64,000 nt of DNA from Nocardioides lijunqiniae (GTDB taxonomy: Bacteria > Actinomycetota > Actinomycetes > Propionibacteriales > Nocardioidaceae). Shown here piece by piece: positions 7,587 through 15,556 of the stretch. The stretch spans positions 18,874-82,873 of the forward strand of contig NZ_JACJGM010000030.1 in assembly GCF_015024225.1 (NCBI RefSeq), in the 5' to 3' direction. Position numbers and translations under genes: made by a program. Within the stretch, counting starts at the first letter, position 1; every line of letters begins with the position of its first letter. The notes under the pieces were generated by a model. It saw nothing but the letters and a program-made list of their open reading frames with translations. It ran no database searches and had not been told where the DNA came from.

Positions 7587-8768
7587 TCACGACTGGTTCT
7601 CCAGGACGACCGCGAGGGCCTGCCCGACCCCGATGCAGATGGCCGCGACGCCCCAGCGGTCGCCGGACTCGCGCAGGCGGTGGGCGAGGGTGCCGAGGAT
7701 CCGCCCGCCCGAGGCGCCGAGCGGGTGGCCGATCGCGATCGCGCCGCCCTTGGCGTTGACCAGGGCGGGGTCGACCTTCCAGGCGTCGACGCACGCCAGC
7801 GACTGCACGGCGAAGGCCTCGTTGAGCTCGACGGCCGCGACGTCGTCCCAGGTGATGCCGGCGCGCGCGAGCGCCTTGTCGGCGGCCTCGACCGGCGCGA
7901 ACCCGAACAGCTGCGGGTCGAGGGCGTGGGCGCCGCGTCCGGCGATGCGGGCCAGAGGGTCGCGGCCGATGGCGCCCGCGGCCGCCTCGGAGCCGATGAG
8001 CAGGGCCGAGGCGCCGTCGTTGAGCGGGGAGGCGTTCCCGGCGGTGATGGTGCCGTCGGGGCGGAACGACGGCTTGAGGCCGGCCAGCCTGCCGGCGCTG
8101 GAGCCGGGCCGGATGCCCTCGTCGCGGACGAGGTCGACGCCGGGCACGGGCACGACGAGGTCGTCGTAGAAGCCGGACGCCCAGGCCTCGTCGGCCAGCC
8201 GGTGCGACAGCGCGGCGAACTCGTCCTGGCGCTCCCGCCCGATGCCGAACCGGTCGGCGAGCTGCTCGTTGGCCTCGCCGAGCGAGACGGTCCACTCGGC
8301 GGGCATCCGCTCGTTGACCAGGCGCCAGCCCAGGGTGGTGGAGACGGCCGTGACGTTGCCGGCGGGGTAGGCCCGCGAGGGCTTCGGCAGCACCCACGGG
8401 GCGCGGGTCATCGACTCGACGCCGCCGGCCACGACCACCTCGGCGTCGCCCGACTCGACCTGGCGCGAGGCGGCCATCGCGGCGTCCAGGGAGGAGCCGC
8501 ACAGGCGGTTGACGGTGCTCGCCGGGACCGAGGTCGGCAGACCGGCCAGCAGCACCGCCATCCGGCCGACGTTGCGGTTGTCCTCCCCCGCCCCGTTGGC
8601 GTTGCCCCACACGACCTCCTCGATCGCGGCGGGGTCGAGGCCCGGCGCCTTGGTGAGCACGCCGCTCAGCGCCACCGCCGCGAGGTCGTCGGGACGGACC
8701 TCGGCCAGCGCGCCGCCGAAGCGACCGAACGGAGTGCGGGCGGCGGCGTAGAGGTAGGACGAGGTCAC
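7587..8768 (-). CDS. pcaF: Acetyl-CoA acyltransferase, probably beta-ketoadipyl-CoA thiolase
   Basis: 393-aa thiolase with the catalytic triad in place: Cys90 (N-R-L-C-G-S-S), His348 (A-I-G-H-P-L-G) and Cys378 (A-I-C-I-G-V-G). The last motif is CIGVGQA rather than the usual CIGGGQG. Next to a PcaR-like IclR regulator and a PcaD-PcaC fusion it is best read as the thiolase that cleaves 3-oxoadipyl-CoA to succinyl-CoA and acetyl-CoA. A general fatty-acid thiolase is the alternative. The 3-oxoadipate CoA-transferase (pcaIJ) is not in the window. A three-element operator lies directly before its start, suggesting its own promoter. Confidence 0.85.
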   Translation of the reverse strand: MTSSYLYAAARTPFGRFGGALAEVRPDDLAAVALSGVLTKAPGLDPAAIEEVVWGNANGAGEDNRNVGRMAVLLAGLPTSVPASTVNRLCGSSLDAAMAASRQVESGDAEVVVAGGVESMTRAPWVLPKPSRAYPAGNVTAVSTTLGWRLVNERMPAEWTVSLGEANEQLADRFGIGRERQDEFAALSHRLADEAWASGFYDDLVVPVPGVDLVRDEGIRPGSSAGRLAGLKPSFRPDGTITAGNASPLNDGASALLIGSEAAAGAIGRDPLARIAGRGAHALDPQLFGFAPVEAADKALARAGITWDDVAAVELNEAFAVQSLACVDAWKVDPALVNAKGGAIAIGHPLGASGGRILGTLAHRLRESGDRWGVAAICIGVGQALAVVLENQS

Positions 8769-8791
8769 GGTGCTCCTGCTGCTGAGAGGGA

Positions 8792-8831
8792 GATGTTCGG
8801 TGGGCGAACGGGTGTCCGCGTCACGAACATC
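8792..8831. promoter_or_regulatory. Three-element IclR-type operator before thiolase gene
   Basis: GATGTTCG (8792-8799) and CGAAC (8805-8809) form a palindrome with centre GTGGG. A third element, CGAACATC (8824-8831), is the exact reverse complement of the first. A palindrome plus an extra repeat is the architecture described for PcaU/PobR-type IclR regulators. It lies between the iclR stop and the thiolase start. Assignment to this regulator is inference. Confidence 0.55.
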
Positions 8832-9650
8832 CTAGGTCGCGTCGTCGCTGCGCGCCGTCAGCCCGCCGGGCGCGTCCGGGGCCGCATGGGCGAGGTCCGC
8901 GGAGACGGCCCGGGCGGCGTCGACGACATGGCCGACGTACGCCTCGGGGAGACCGCCGGGACCACGGCTCGAGGTGGAGATGTTGATGGCCGCGACGACG
9001 GCCCCGGAGGAGTCGCGCACAGGCGCGGCGACCGAGCAGAGACCGGCCTCGAGCTCCTGGTCCACCACGGCCCAGCCGCGCTCGCGCACGCGGGCCAGCT
9101 CGGCGCGCAGCGCGGCGGGCTCGCGCAGGGTGTGCTCGGTGATCGCCACGAGGGGCGTGGCGGCGAGGTGGTCGTCGAGGGCGTCCGGGGGGAGGTCGGC
9201 GAGGAGCACCCGCCCCATGGAGGTGGCGTACGCCGGGAAGCGGGTGCCCACGCTGATGCCCACCGTCATGATCCGGCGGGTCGCCACGCGAGCGACGTAG
9301 ACGATGTCGGAGCCGTCGAGCACCGCGCCCGAGCTGGACTCCCCCACCAGCGCCGTGAGCCGCTCGAGGTGGGGCTGCACGAGCTGGGGCAGGCCGAGCC
9401 CGGAGAGGTAGGCCGTCCCGAGCCGCAGCACCTGCGGGGTGAGCGTGAAGCGGGCGCCGTCGAGGCGGACGTAGCCGAGCTCGCGCAGGGTGTGGAGGAA
9501 GCGCCGCGCCGTCGCGCGGCTGAGACCGGTGCGGCCCGCGACGTCGCTCAGGGTCATGGACGTGTGCTCGGCGTCGAACGAGGTGATCACCTCGAGCCCC
9601 CGGGCCAGCGACTGCACGAACATCTCCCCGGGAGGCGGCCGCTCGGTCAT
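8832..9650 (-). CDS. pcaR: IclR family transcriptional regulator (PcaR-like)
   Basis: 272 aa. N-terminal winged helix near residues 10-70 (F-V-Q-S-L-A-R-G-L-E-V-I, then L-S-D-V-A-G-R-T-G-L-S-R-A-T-A-R-R-F-L). The C-terminal IclR effector domain follows from about 85 to 260 (S-S-S-G-A-V-L-D-G-S-D-I-V-Y-V-A-R, and S-V-A-A-P-V-R-D with A-A-I-N-I-S). It lies between pcaDC and the thiolase gene on the same strand, 24 bp after pcaDC, so all three may be one transcript. In the family the effector is beta-ketoadipate or protocatechuate and the protein activates or represses pca genes. Confidence 0.88.
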   Translation of the reverse strand: MTERPPPGEMFVQSLARGLEVITSFDAEHTSMTLSDVAGRTGLSRATARRFLHTLRELGYVRLDGARFTLTPQVLRLGTAYLSGLGLPQLVQPHLERLTALVGESSSGAVLDGSDIVYVARVATRRIMTVGISVGTRFPAYATSMGRVLLADLPPDALDDHLAATPLVAITEHTLREPAALRAELARVRERGWAVVDQELEAGLCSVAAPVRDSSGAVVAAINISTSSRGPGGLPEAYVGHVVDAARAVSADLAHAAPDAPGGLTARSDDAT

Positions 9651-9674
9651 GGGCGTGAGCCTAGGGCGCCGGGG

Positions 9675-10877
9675 TCAGCAGGCGGGGCCGTCCTCGTCGA
9701 GGACGCGCTGGACGACGCGGGAGGCGCGGGCGGCGTCGGGGAGGCCGCAGTAGACGGCGGTCTGGAGGAGCAGCTCGTGGAGCTCCTCGACGGTCACGCC
9801 GTTCCCGAGGGCGGCGCGCACGTGCTCGGCCAGCTCCTCGTGGTGGCCGCGGGCGACCAGGGCCGTGAGCGTCACCAGGGAGCGGCTGCGCCGGTCGAGG
9901 CCGGGTCGGCTCCACACGGCGCCCCACTCGTACTCGGTGGCCAGCGCCTCCAGGTCGCGGGTGAGGTCGGTGGTCGCGGCCTCCGCGCGGTCGACGTGAG
10001 CGTCGCCCATCACCTCCCGGCGCAGCGCCGCACCGGCCTCGTACCGCTCCCCCGGCGCGGACGACGCCGGCGGCGCCTCGCCCAGGGCGTGCTGGCGGAT
10101 CAGCCGGGCGACCTGCTCCGGGGCCTCGGCCGGGGCCAGGTGGGCGACGTCGTCGAGCACCACCAGCCGCCCCTCCCGTACGCCGCCGGCGACCGCCTCC
10201 AGCAGCGCGGCCGGCGTCGCGTGGTCGGCCGCGCCGGCGACCGCCAGCACGGGGACGGCGATCTCGCCCAGCCGCGCCCGGACGTCGAATCCGGCGACCG
10301 CGGCGCACACGTGGCGGTAGGCGTCGTCGACGGTGTCGGCGAGGGCCTTCACCAGCGGCGCCACGACGTCGGGGCGGCGCTCGGCGAAGCCCGGCGCGAA
10401 CCACCGGTCCGGCGAGCCCGCGACGAGCACCTGGGTGCCCGACATGGCCACCTGCGTCATCCGCCCCTCCCACATGGCCCGCTGGCCCAGGGTCGCGCCG
10501 GTGGCCAGCAGCACCGCGTCGCGAACCCGCCCCGGGGCGTCCAGCAGCAGCTGCAGCCCGACCGCGCCGCCGACCGAGGTGCCGGCGTAGGAGAACGCGC
10601 CGCCGACCTCGTCGCGCTGCAGCAGGACCTCGTCGACCACGGACAGCACGCCCGCGGCGAGCTCGGCCACGTCGAACGGCTCCTCGGGCAGCGAGCGGTT
10701 GTGCCCGTGGCCCGGCAGGTCCCAGGCGAGGACGTCGAAGACGTCGGTGAGCCCGCGCGCCGCCTCCGTCCACAGCGCGCTCGCCGACGTCCCGAGCGCC
10801 GGGCCGAGCACCAGCAGCGGCAGGTCGGCGCGGTGCTGGGCGCCGCTCATGCGGACGGCGGTGACGGCGGGGATCAT
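9675..10877 (-). CDS. pcaL: Fused 3-oxoadipate enol-lactonase / 4-carboxymuconolactone decarboxylase
   Basis: 400 aa, ATG start at 10877 with GGAGG upstream. Residues 10-260 are an alpha/beta hydrolase of the PcaD type (D-L-P-G-H-G, nucleophile elbow G-T-S-V-G-G, late A-G-A-A-D-H-A-T and D-D-V-A-H-L). Residues about 280-395 are PcaC-like (R-S-L-V-T-L-T-A-L-V-A-R-G, L-L-Q-T-A-V-Y-C-G-L-P-D-A). The fusion (PcaL) performs two successive steps of the protocatechuate branch: decarboxylation of 4-carboxymuconolactone and hydrolysis of the enol-lactone to 3-oxoadipate. The upstream enzymes PcaGHB are not in this window. Confidence 0.92.
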   Translation of the reverse strand: MIPAVTAVRMSGAQHRADLPLLVLGPALGTSASALWTEAARGLTDVFDVLAWDLPGHGHNRSLPEEPFDVAELAAGVLSVVDEVLLQRDEVGGAFSYAGTSVGGAVGLQLLLDAPGRVRDAVLLATGATLGQRAMWEGRMTQVAMSGTQVLVAGSPDRWFAPGFAERRPDVVAPLVKALADTVDDAYRHVCAAVAGFDVRARLGEIAVPVLAVAGAADHATPAALLEAVAGGVREGRLVVLDDVAHLAPAEAPEQVARLIRQHALGEAPPASSAPGERYEAGAALRREVMGDAHVDRAEAATTDLTRDLEALATEYEWGAVWSRPGLDRRSRSLVTLTALVARGHHEELAEHVRAALGNGVTVEELHELLLQTAVYCGLPDAARASRVVQRVLDEDGPAC

Positions 10878-11005
10878 CGGAGGCCTCCAGAGCGGGTGCG
10901 GACGTCGTCGACCAGCGTGCCCGGCCGGACGAGGACGACGCCAGCCGGGGCACCCGCCGACCCCGTGGCGCACGCCACGAGGCACCACTCCTCGCGGGTG
11001 AGCAC
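10874..11005 (-). CDS. Possible small ORF overlapping pcaL start
   Basis: 43 codons from GTG at 11005 to a TGA that overlaps the pcaL ATG (ATGA). The product starts V-L-T-R-E-E-W-C-L-V-A-C-A-T-G and matches no family I know. Support is only the tight overlap and the preceding open reading. It occupies most of the 214-bp gap between pcaL and the divergent kinase, which must also hold promoters, so it may be fortuitous. Confidence 0.25.
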   Translation of the reverse strand: MLTREEWCLVACATGSAGAPAGVVLVRPGTLVDDVRTRSGGLR

Positions 11006-11091
11006 GTTCGGCGCCCCGACCTGCGACGATGGGTCTGCGCGGTGCCGGGACCACGCTCCACCCCGCCCGCTGCACGACCCGAGAGGTGCGC

Positions 11092-14022
11092 TTGAAGCAC
11101 GTACGGCCGACCGCTCGACCAGCACGCCCCGCCCTCCTGGCGGGTGCTGCGGTGCTCCTGGCCGTCCACGCCGTGGTGCCCACGGGGCCGGTCGGCGACG
11201 CGACCTACCTGCTCGCGGTCCTCGCAGCCGCCGTGGTCGCCGGCGTGGCGTTCCTCCGCGCGCCGAGCGGCGCGCGCCTTGTCCCCGGTCTGATCGCGGC
11301 CGGCCTGACGTCGTCGGGCCTCGGGGAGGTCGCCTGGTACGCCTACTACTGGCAGGGCCTCGAGCCGGACGTCTCCCTCGCGGACGTGCCGTACTTCCTC
11401 AGCTACGTCGCGCTCGGCGCGGCGATGTTCGTGGTGACCCTCGTGCGCACGCAGGCGGGACGGCGGCGCATCGACGCCGACGCCGTCCTCGACACCCTCA
11501 GCATCCTCACCGTCAGCGTCCTGATCTTCTGGAGCACCTCGATCTCGAGCCTGGTCGCCGACCAGAGCATCTCGCCGTTCGAGACCGCCGTGCTCGGGGC
11601 CTACCCGGTCGCCGACGCGATCCTGCTCGCGCTGGTGGTGCGCGCGCTGGCGACCCCCCGCACCCGCGCGGCCATCGGCCGCACCTTCGCGGCCGGCGCG
11701 CTGTGCTGGCTCGGCTCGGACCTCGGCTACCTGCTCCTGACCCTCACCACCCCGGTCTCCACGGTCCTCGACCTCGGCTGGATGCTCGGCGGGCTGCTCA
11801 TGGCCGCCGGCGCCTGGCGCGGCGCCGCGGCCCCGGCGGCCGGCCGGGACGAGGACGCCGACACCGGCCGCACCGAGGCCTGGCACCTCGCCATCGCCAT
11901 CCTGCCCCTGGCCGTGCCGCCCCTGCTGGAGCTCCAGAGCGACCTGCGCGGCGGCGACCTCACGCCGTACCTGTCGGTGATCGGCATGGCCGCCCTGCTG
12001 GTGCTCGCCTTCGCCCGCACCGCGCGGCTGCTCGCCTCGGAGCGACGCGCCCGGGCGGTCGTGCGGCGCAGCCGCCGCCACTACGAGCGGCTGGCGGAGA
12101 ACAGCTCCGACGCCGTCATCGTCATCGGCACGGACGGCACGATCCTGCGCAGCTCGCCCCACCTGCCCCGCCTGCTCGGCCTCCCCCGGATCGCCCCGGA
12201 CCTCGACTGGACCAGCTACCTCCTGCCGGCTGACACCGAGACCCTCACCGAGCTCTTCCTCGCCTCGCTGGAGCAGCCGGGCGAGCCGCTGACCTCCGAG
12301 GCCCGCGTCGACCGCGACGCCGAAGGGACCCGCTGGCTCGAGGTCCGCCTCGTCAACCTCGTGGACGACCCGGACGTCGGCGGCGTGGTGGTCGCGCTGT
12401 CCGACATCAGCCCCCGCAAGGCCGTGGAGGCGGAGCTGGAGAGCTCGCGCGACGCCGCCCTGGAGGGATCGCGCGCCAAGTCGGCGTTCCTGGCCACGAT
12501 GAGCCACGAGATCCGCACCCCGATGAACGGCGTCATCGGCCTGACCGGCCTCCTGCTCACCACCGAGCTGGACGCGCGCCAGCGCCAGTACGCCGAGGGC
12601 GTGCGCGGCGCCGGCGAGGCGCTGCTCTCGCTCATCAACGACATCCTCGACTTCTCCAAGGTCGAGGCCGGCAAGCTCCAGCTCGAGACCCTGGACTTCC
12701 ACCTCGTCCAGGTCGTCGAGGAGGCCGCCGAGCTCGTCGGCGAGAGCGCCGCCGCCAAGTCGCTCGAGCTCCTGGCCTACTGCTCCCCCGAGCTGCCGCC
12801 CCACCTGCGCGGCGACCCCGCCCGGATCCGGCAGGTGCTGCTCAACCTCGCCGCCAACGCCATCAAGTTCACCGCCGACGGCGAGGTCGTCGTACGCGCG
12901 CAGCTGGAGGACACCACGTCCGAGGGGGTCGTGGTCCGCTTCGAGGTCAGCGACACCGGGGTGGGCATCGCGCCGGATGACCAGGAGCGGCTCTTCGACC
13001 CCTTCTCCCAGGCCGACTCCTCCACGACGCGCAAGTACGGCGGCACCGGCCTCGGCCTGGCCATCTGCCGTCAGCTCGTCACCGCGATGGGCGGCTCGCT
13101 GGGCGTGCGCAGCCGGCTCGGCGAGGGCAGCACCTTCTGGTTCACGCTCCCGCTGGAGCGGGCCCACGACCCCGCACTGCGCGCCCCGGCCCGCCCCGGC
13201 GGCCTGTCGGGGGTGCGGGTGCTCGTCGTCGACGACAACCAGACCAACCGGCTGATCCTCGAGGACCAGCTCGGCGCCTGGGGCATGCGCCCCGACTGCG
13301 TCGCGGACGGCGAGACCGCCCTGGCCCGCCTCGCCGACGCGGAGCGCACCGGTGCGCCGTACGAGCTGTGCGTGCTGGACCTGTGCATGCCGGACATGGA
13401 CGGGCTGGAGGTGGCCCGGCGGATCCACGCGGAGGCGTCGGTGCGCCCCGGCCTGGTCCTCCTGACCTCCGGCGGCGACCTGAGCACCGCGGACGTCACC
13501 GCCGCCGGCATCGACGGGATGCTGTCCAAGCCGGTGCAGCTCGCACGCCTGGCGGCGGCGCTGGAGGAGGCGATGGCGGCCACGCACGCGCCGGAGCCGC
13601 CGGCGGAGCCCGCCGCGCCCACGACCGACGCCCGCCCCGAGGGCCGCGGGCACGTCCTGGTCGTCGAGGACGGGTTCACCAACCAGCTCGTCGCCGTGGG
13701 CATCCTCGAGCACCTGGGCTACACCACCGAGGTGGCCGACAACGGGCTGGAGGCCCTGGCCGCGATGGAGCGGAGATCCTTCGACGCCGTGCTCATGGAC
13801 TGCCAGATGCCGGAGATGGACGGCTACGAGGCCACCGCCGAGATCCGCCGCCGCGAGGGCGACGACCGGCACACGCCGGTCATCGCGATGACGGCGAGCG
13901 CGACCGCCGGTGACCGCGAGCGGTGCCTGCGTGCCGGCATGGACGACTACGTCGCCAAGCCGGTGCACCCCGACGAGGTCGTCGTCGCCCTCGATCGCTG
14001 GGTGGCGGCCCCCTCCGGCTGA
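11092..14022 (+). CDS. Hybrid sensor histidine kinase with two receiver domains
   Basis: 976 aa from TTG 11092, chosen because GAGAGG lies just upstream; ATG 11029 would add 21 residues with no hydrophobic character. Order: eight or so membrane helices (to about residue 310), a PAS domain (about 330-440, E-N-S-S-D-A-V-I-V-I-G-T-D-G-T-I-L), HisKA with His472 (S-H-E-I-R-T-P-M-N-G), HATPase (N-A-I-K-F-T; D-T-G-V-G-I; G-G-T-G-L-G-L-A-I), receiver 1 with Asp763 and receiver 2 with Asp903. There is no Hpt domain, which phosphorelay hybrids normally need, so it must come from elsewhere. Divergent from the pca genes. Input signal unknown. Confidence 0.88.
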   Translation: MKHVRPTARPARPALLAGAAVLLAVHAVVPTGPVGDATYLLAVLAAAVVAGVAFLRAPSGARLVPGLIAAGLTSSGLGEVAWYAYYWQGLEPDVSLADVPYFLSYVALGAAMFVVTLVRTQAGRRRIDADAVLDTLSILTVSVLIFWSTSISSLVADQSISPFETAVLGAYPVADAILLALVVRALATPRTRAAIGRTFAAGALCWLGSDLGYLLLTLTTPVSTVLDLGWMLGGLLMAAGAWRGAAAPAAGRDEDADTGRTEAWHLAIAILPLAVPPLLELQSDLRGGDLTPYLSVIGMAALLVLAFARTARLLASERRARAVVRRSRRHYERLAENSSDAVIVIGTDGTILRSSPHLPRLLGLPRIAPDLDWTSYLLPADTETLTELFLASLEQPGEPLTSEARVDRDAEGTRWLEVRLVNLVDDPDVGGVVVALSDISPRKAVEAELESSRDAALEGSRAKSAFLATMSHEIRTPMNGVIGLTGLLLTTELDARQRQYAEGVRGAGEALLSLINDILDFSKVEAGKLQLETLDFHLVQVVEEAAELVGESAAAKSLELLAYCSPELPPHLRGDPARIRQVLLNLAANAIKFTADGEVVVRAQLEDTTSEGVVVRFEVSDTGVGIAPDDQERLFDPFSQADSSTTRKYGGTGLGLAICRQLVTAMGGSLGVRSRLGEGSTFWFTLPLERAHDPALRAPARPGGLSGVRVLVVDDNQTNRLILEDQLGAWGMRPDCVADGETALARLADAERTGAPYELCVLDLCMPDMDGLEVARRIHAEASVRPGLVLLTSGGDLSTADVTAAGIDGMLSKPVQLARLAAALEEAMAATHAPEPPAEPAAPTTDARPEGRGHVLVVEDGFTNQLVAVGILEHLGYTTEVADNGLEALAAMERRSFDAVLMDCQMPEMDGYEATAEIRRREGDDRHTPVIAMTASATAGDRERCLRAGMDDYVAKPVHPDEVVVALDRWVAAPSG

Positions 14023-14102
14023 CCGCCTGCCGCCAGGCCCCGGCGGCGGAGCCGGAGCGTGAGGACGGCGGCGCCCGGGTACCGCCGCGTACGCCGTGGC
14101 CT

Positions 14103-14124
14103 CCCCGCCCTTGCCGGGGCGGGG
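14103..14124 (+). terminator. Hairpin after the histidine kinase gene
   Basis: CCCCGCCC/GGGCGGGG, perfect 8-bp stem with a 6-base loop, 80 bp after the kinase stop. No T-run follows, as is usual in very high-G+C actinobacteria. A second short hairpin (CCGTCCC/GGGACGG) follows near 14152-14168, in the leader of the next gene. Confidence 0.5.
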
Positions 14125-14192
14125 TCGCCCCAGCAGACTGCACGAGGGCCGTCCCTCCGGGACGGTCAGCCACTTCGGACACAGGAGGACGC

Positions 14193-14423
14193 ATGACGAC
14201 CACCCCGGAAGAGCCGCTCGGCGACGACGACATGACCACCGTCCCGGCGGGCGACCCGACGCCGCCCGCGGGCGACGCGGACGGGACCGACGGCGGCGAC
14301 GCCGACGGGACCGACGGCGACGCCACGGACAGCACCGACGGCGACACGACGGACTCCGACGGCAGCGACACCGACGCCACGGACGGCGACGCCACCGACA
14401 CCACGGACGGCGACGCGTCCTGA
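14193..14423 (+). CDS. 76-aa Asp/Thr/Gly repeat peptide, candidate modified-peptide precursor
   Basis: Strong Shine-Dalgarno (AGGAGG) six bases before ATG. Residues 1-27 form a mixed acidic segment (M-T-T-T-P-E-E-P-L, then T-V-P-A-G-D-P-T-P-P-A-G). The remaining 49 residues contain only Asp, Gly, Thr, Ala and Ser, with 19 Asp, arranged around repeats of T-D-G-D-A-T-D. No Cys, aromatic, Lys or Arg in that part. It is followed after 2 bp by a JmjC oxygenase gene, and a long hairpin lies just after its stop. The leader-plus-repetitive-core layout next to a hydroxylase fits a RiPP-type precursor whose Asp or Thr could be hydroxylated. A metal- or calcium-binding peptide, or a disordered tail of no special function, are alternatives. 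Confidence 0.6.
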   Translation: MTTTPEEPLGDDDMTTVPAGDPTPPAGDADGTDGGDADGTDGDATDSTDGDTTDSDGSDTDATDGDATDTTDGDAS

Positions 14424-14425
14424 CC

Positions 14426-15556
14426 GTGCCCGGATCCGCGCTCGACCTGCTCAGCGGCGACGCCCAGACCTTCGTCACGAAGGTCTGGGCGTCGCGGGTG
14501 CACCTGCACCGCACCGACCCCGAGCGCCTCGTCGCGCTGCTGTCCCTCGACGACGTCGACACCCTGCTGACGTCGTCGGCGATCCGCACCCCGTCGGTCC
14601 GCGTCGCCCAGGACGGGGCGGTGCTGCCGGAGTCGTCCTACACGCGCGGCGCCACCCTCGCCGGCAAGCCGCTCACCGGCCTCGTCGACTCCCGCAAGGC
14701 GCTCGCGCTCTTCGAGGGAGGGGCGACCATCGTGCTGCAGGGGCTGCACCGCTACTGGCTGCCGATCACCCGGCTCGTCGCGGAGCTCGAGCTCGAGCTG
14801 GGCCACCCGTGCCAGGCCAACGCCTACCTCACCCCGCCGGGAGCCCAGGGCTTCGCGGTGCACTCCGACTCCCACGACGTGTTCGTCTTCCAGACCGCCG
14901 GCTCCAAGCAGTGGGAGGTCCACTGCCCCGACGGCGCCGACGAGGTGCTCCTGGAACCGGGCGTGTCGATGTACCTGCCCACCGGGACCCCCCACGCGGC
15001 GCGGGCGCAGGACACGGTGTCGCTCCACGTGACGCTGGGGATCAACCAGCTCACCTGGCGCGGCCTCGTGGAGCGCAGCGTCGCCGACGCGCTTGCCGGG
15101 GTCACCGACGAGCACCTTCCCGCGGGCTACCTCGACGACCCGCGCGGCCTCGCCGACGAGCTCGCCGAGCGGCTCGAGTCGCTGGCCGCCGACATCCGGG
15201 GCGTCGACGCCGGGGCCGCGGTCACCGCGGAGGTACGCCGCTTCCTCACCACCCGGAGCCCCCGTCTCTCCGGCGGCCTGCACGACGTGCTCGCCGTCCC
15301 CGCCCTCGACGACGACACGCTCCTGCGCCGACGGCCCGGCCACCCGTGCGTCCTGATCCCCCGCGACGAGCGCATCGAGGTGCTCCTCGGCGACCGCGCG
15401 GTCGACGTGCCCGCGTGGCTCGGCCCGGCCCTGGAAGACCTGCGCGCCCGGCGCGAGCTGGCCCCGCGCGACCTCGCCGACCACCTCGACCCGCAGAGTC
15501 GGCTCGTGCTCTGCCGCCGCCTCGTCCGGGAAGGGCTGCTCGAGGTCGCCACGTGA
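14426..15556 (+). CDS. JmjC-domain (cupin-like) 2-oxoglutarate/Fe(II) oxygenase
   Basis: 376 aa from GTG 14426. JmjC core near residues 95-205: the iron ligands are His146 and Asp148 (V-H-S-D-S-H-D) and His190 (T-G-T-P-H-A-A), the HxD...H triad of the ROX/YcfD-like bacterial group. C-terminal about 150 residues resemble the dimerisation/winged-helix tail of that group. Known members hydroxylate ribosomal proteins or other protein side chains. Here the gene starts 2 bp after an Asp/Thr-rich peptide gene and overlaps the ferredoxin gene by 4 bp, so the peptide may be its substrate. Codons 11-23 coincide with a 19-bp perfect inverted repeat. Confidence 0.82.
   Translation: MPGSALDLLSGDAQTFVTKVWASRVHLHRTDPERLVALLSLDDVDTLLTSSAIRTPSVRVAQDGAVLPESSYTRGATLAGKPLTGLVDSRKALALFEGGATIVLQGLHRYWLPITRLVAELELELGHPCQANAYLTPPGAQGFAVHSDSHDVFVFQTAGSKQWEVHCPDGADEVLLEPGVSMYLPTGTPHAARAQDTVSLHVTLGINQLTWRGLVERSVADALAGVTDEHLPAGYLDDPRGLADELAERLESLAADIRGVDAGAAVTAEVRRFLTTRSPRLSGGLHDVLAVPALDDDTLLRRRPGHPCVLIPRDERIEVLLGDRAVDVPAWLGPALEDLRARRELAPRDLADHLDPQSRLVLCRRLVREGLLEVAT
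14457..14495 (+). promoter_or_regulatory. Perfect 19-bp inverted repeat at start of the JmjC gene
   Basis: Arm GCGACGCCCAGACCTTCGT (14457-14475) pairs without mismatch with 14477-14495 around a single central base. The RNA would form one of the strongest hairpins in the window, 33 bp after the stop of the peptide gene and inside JmjC codons 11-23. Likely effects are partial termination, RNA processing or a block of translation, which would make more peptide than enzyme. No T-run follows. Confidence 0.7.

Noticed and set aside
7680..12233. Open frame of 1517 codons antisense to the pca genes
   Set aside because: Antisense to thiolase, IclR and PcaDC, with no recognisable domain.
14193..14423. 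RTX-type calcium-binding repeat protein
   Set aside because: The GGxGxDxLx nonapeptide is absent (no hydrophobic residue); short D-x-D-G stretches leave weak metal binding as an alternative only.
9661..14589. Open frame of 1642 codons on the minus strand across the kinase region
   Set aside because: It is a shadow of high-G+C coding on the other strand: Arg/Gly/Ala-rich, no domains, and it runs across pcaL, the kinase and the JmjC start.
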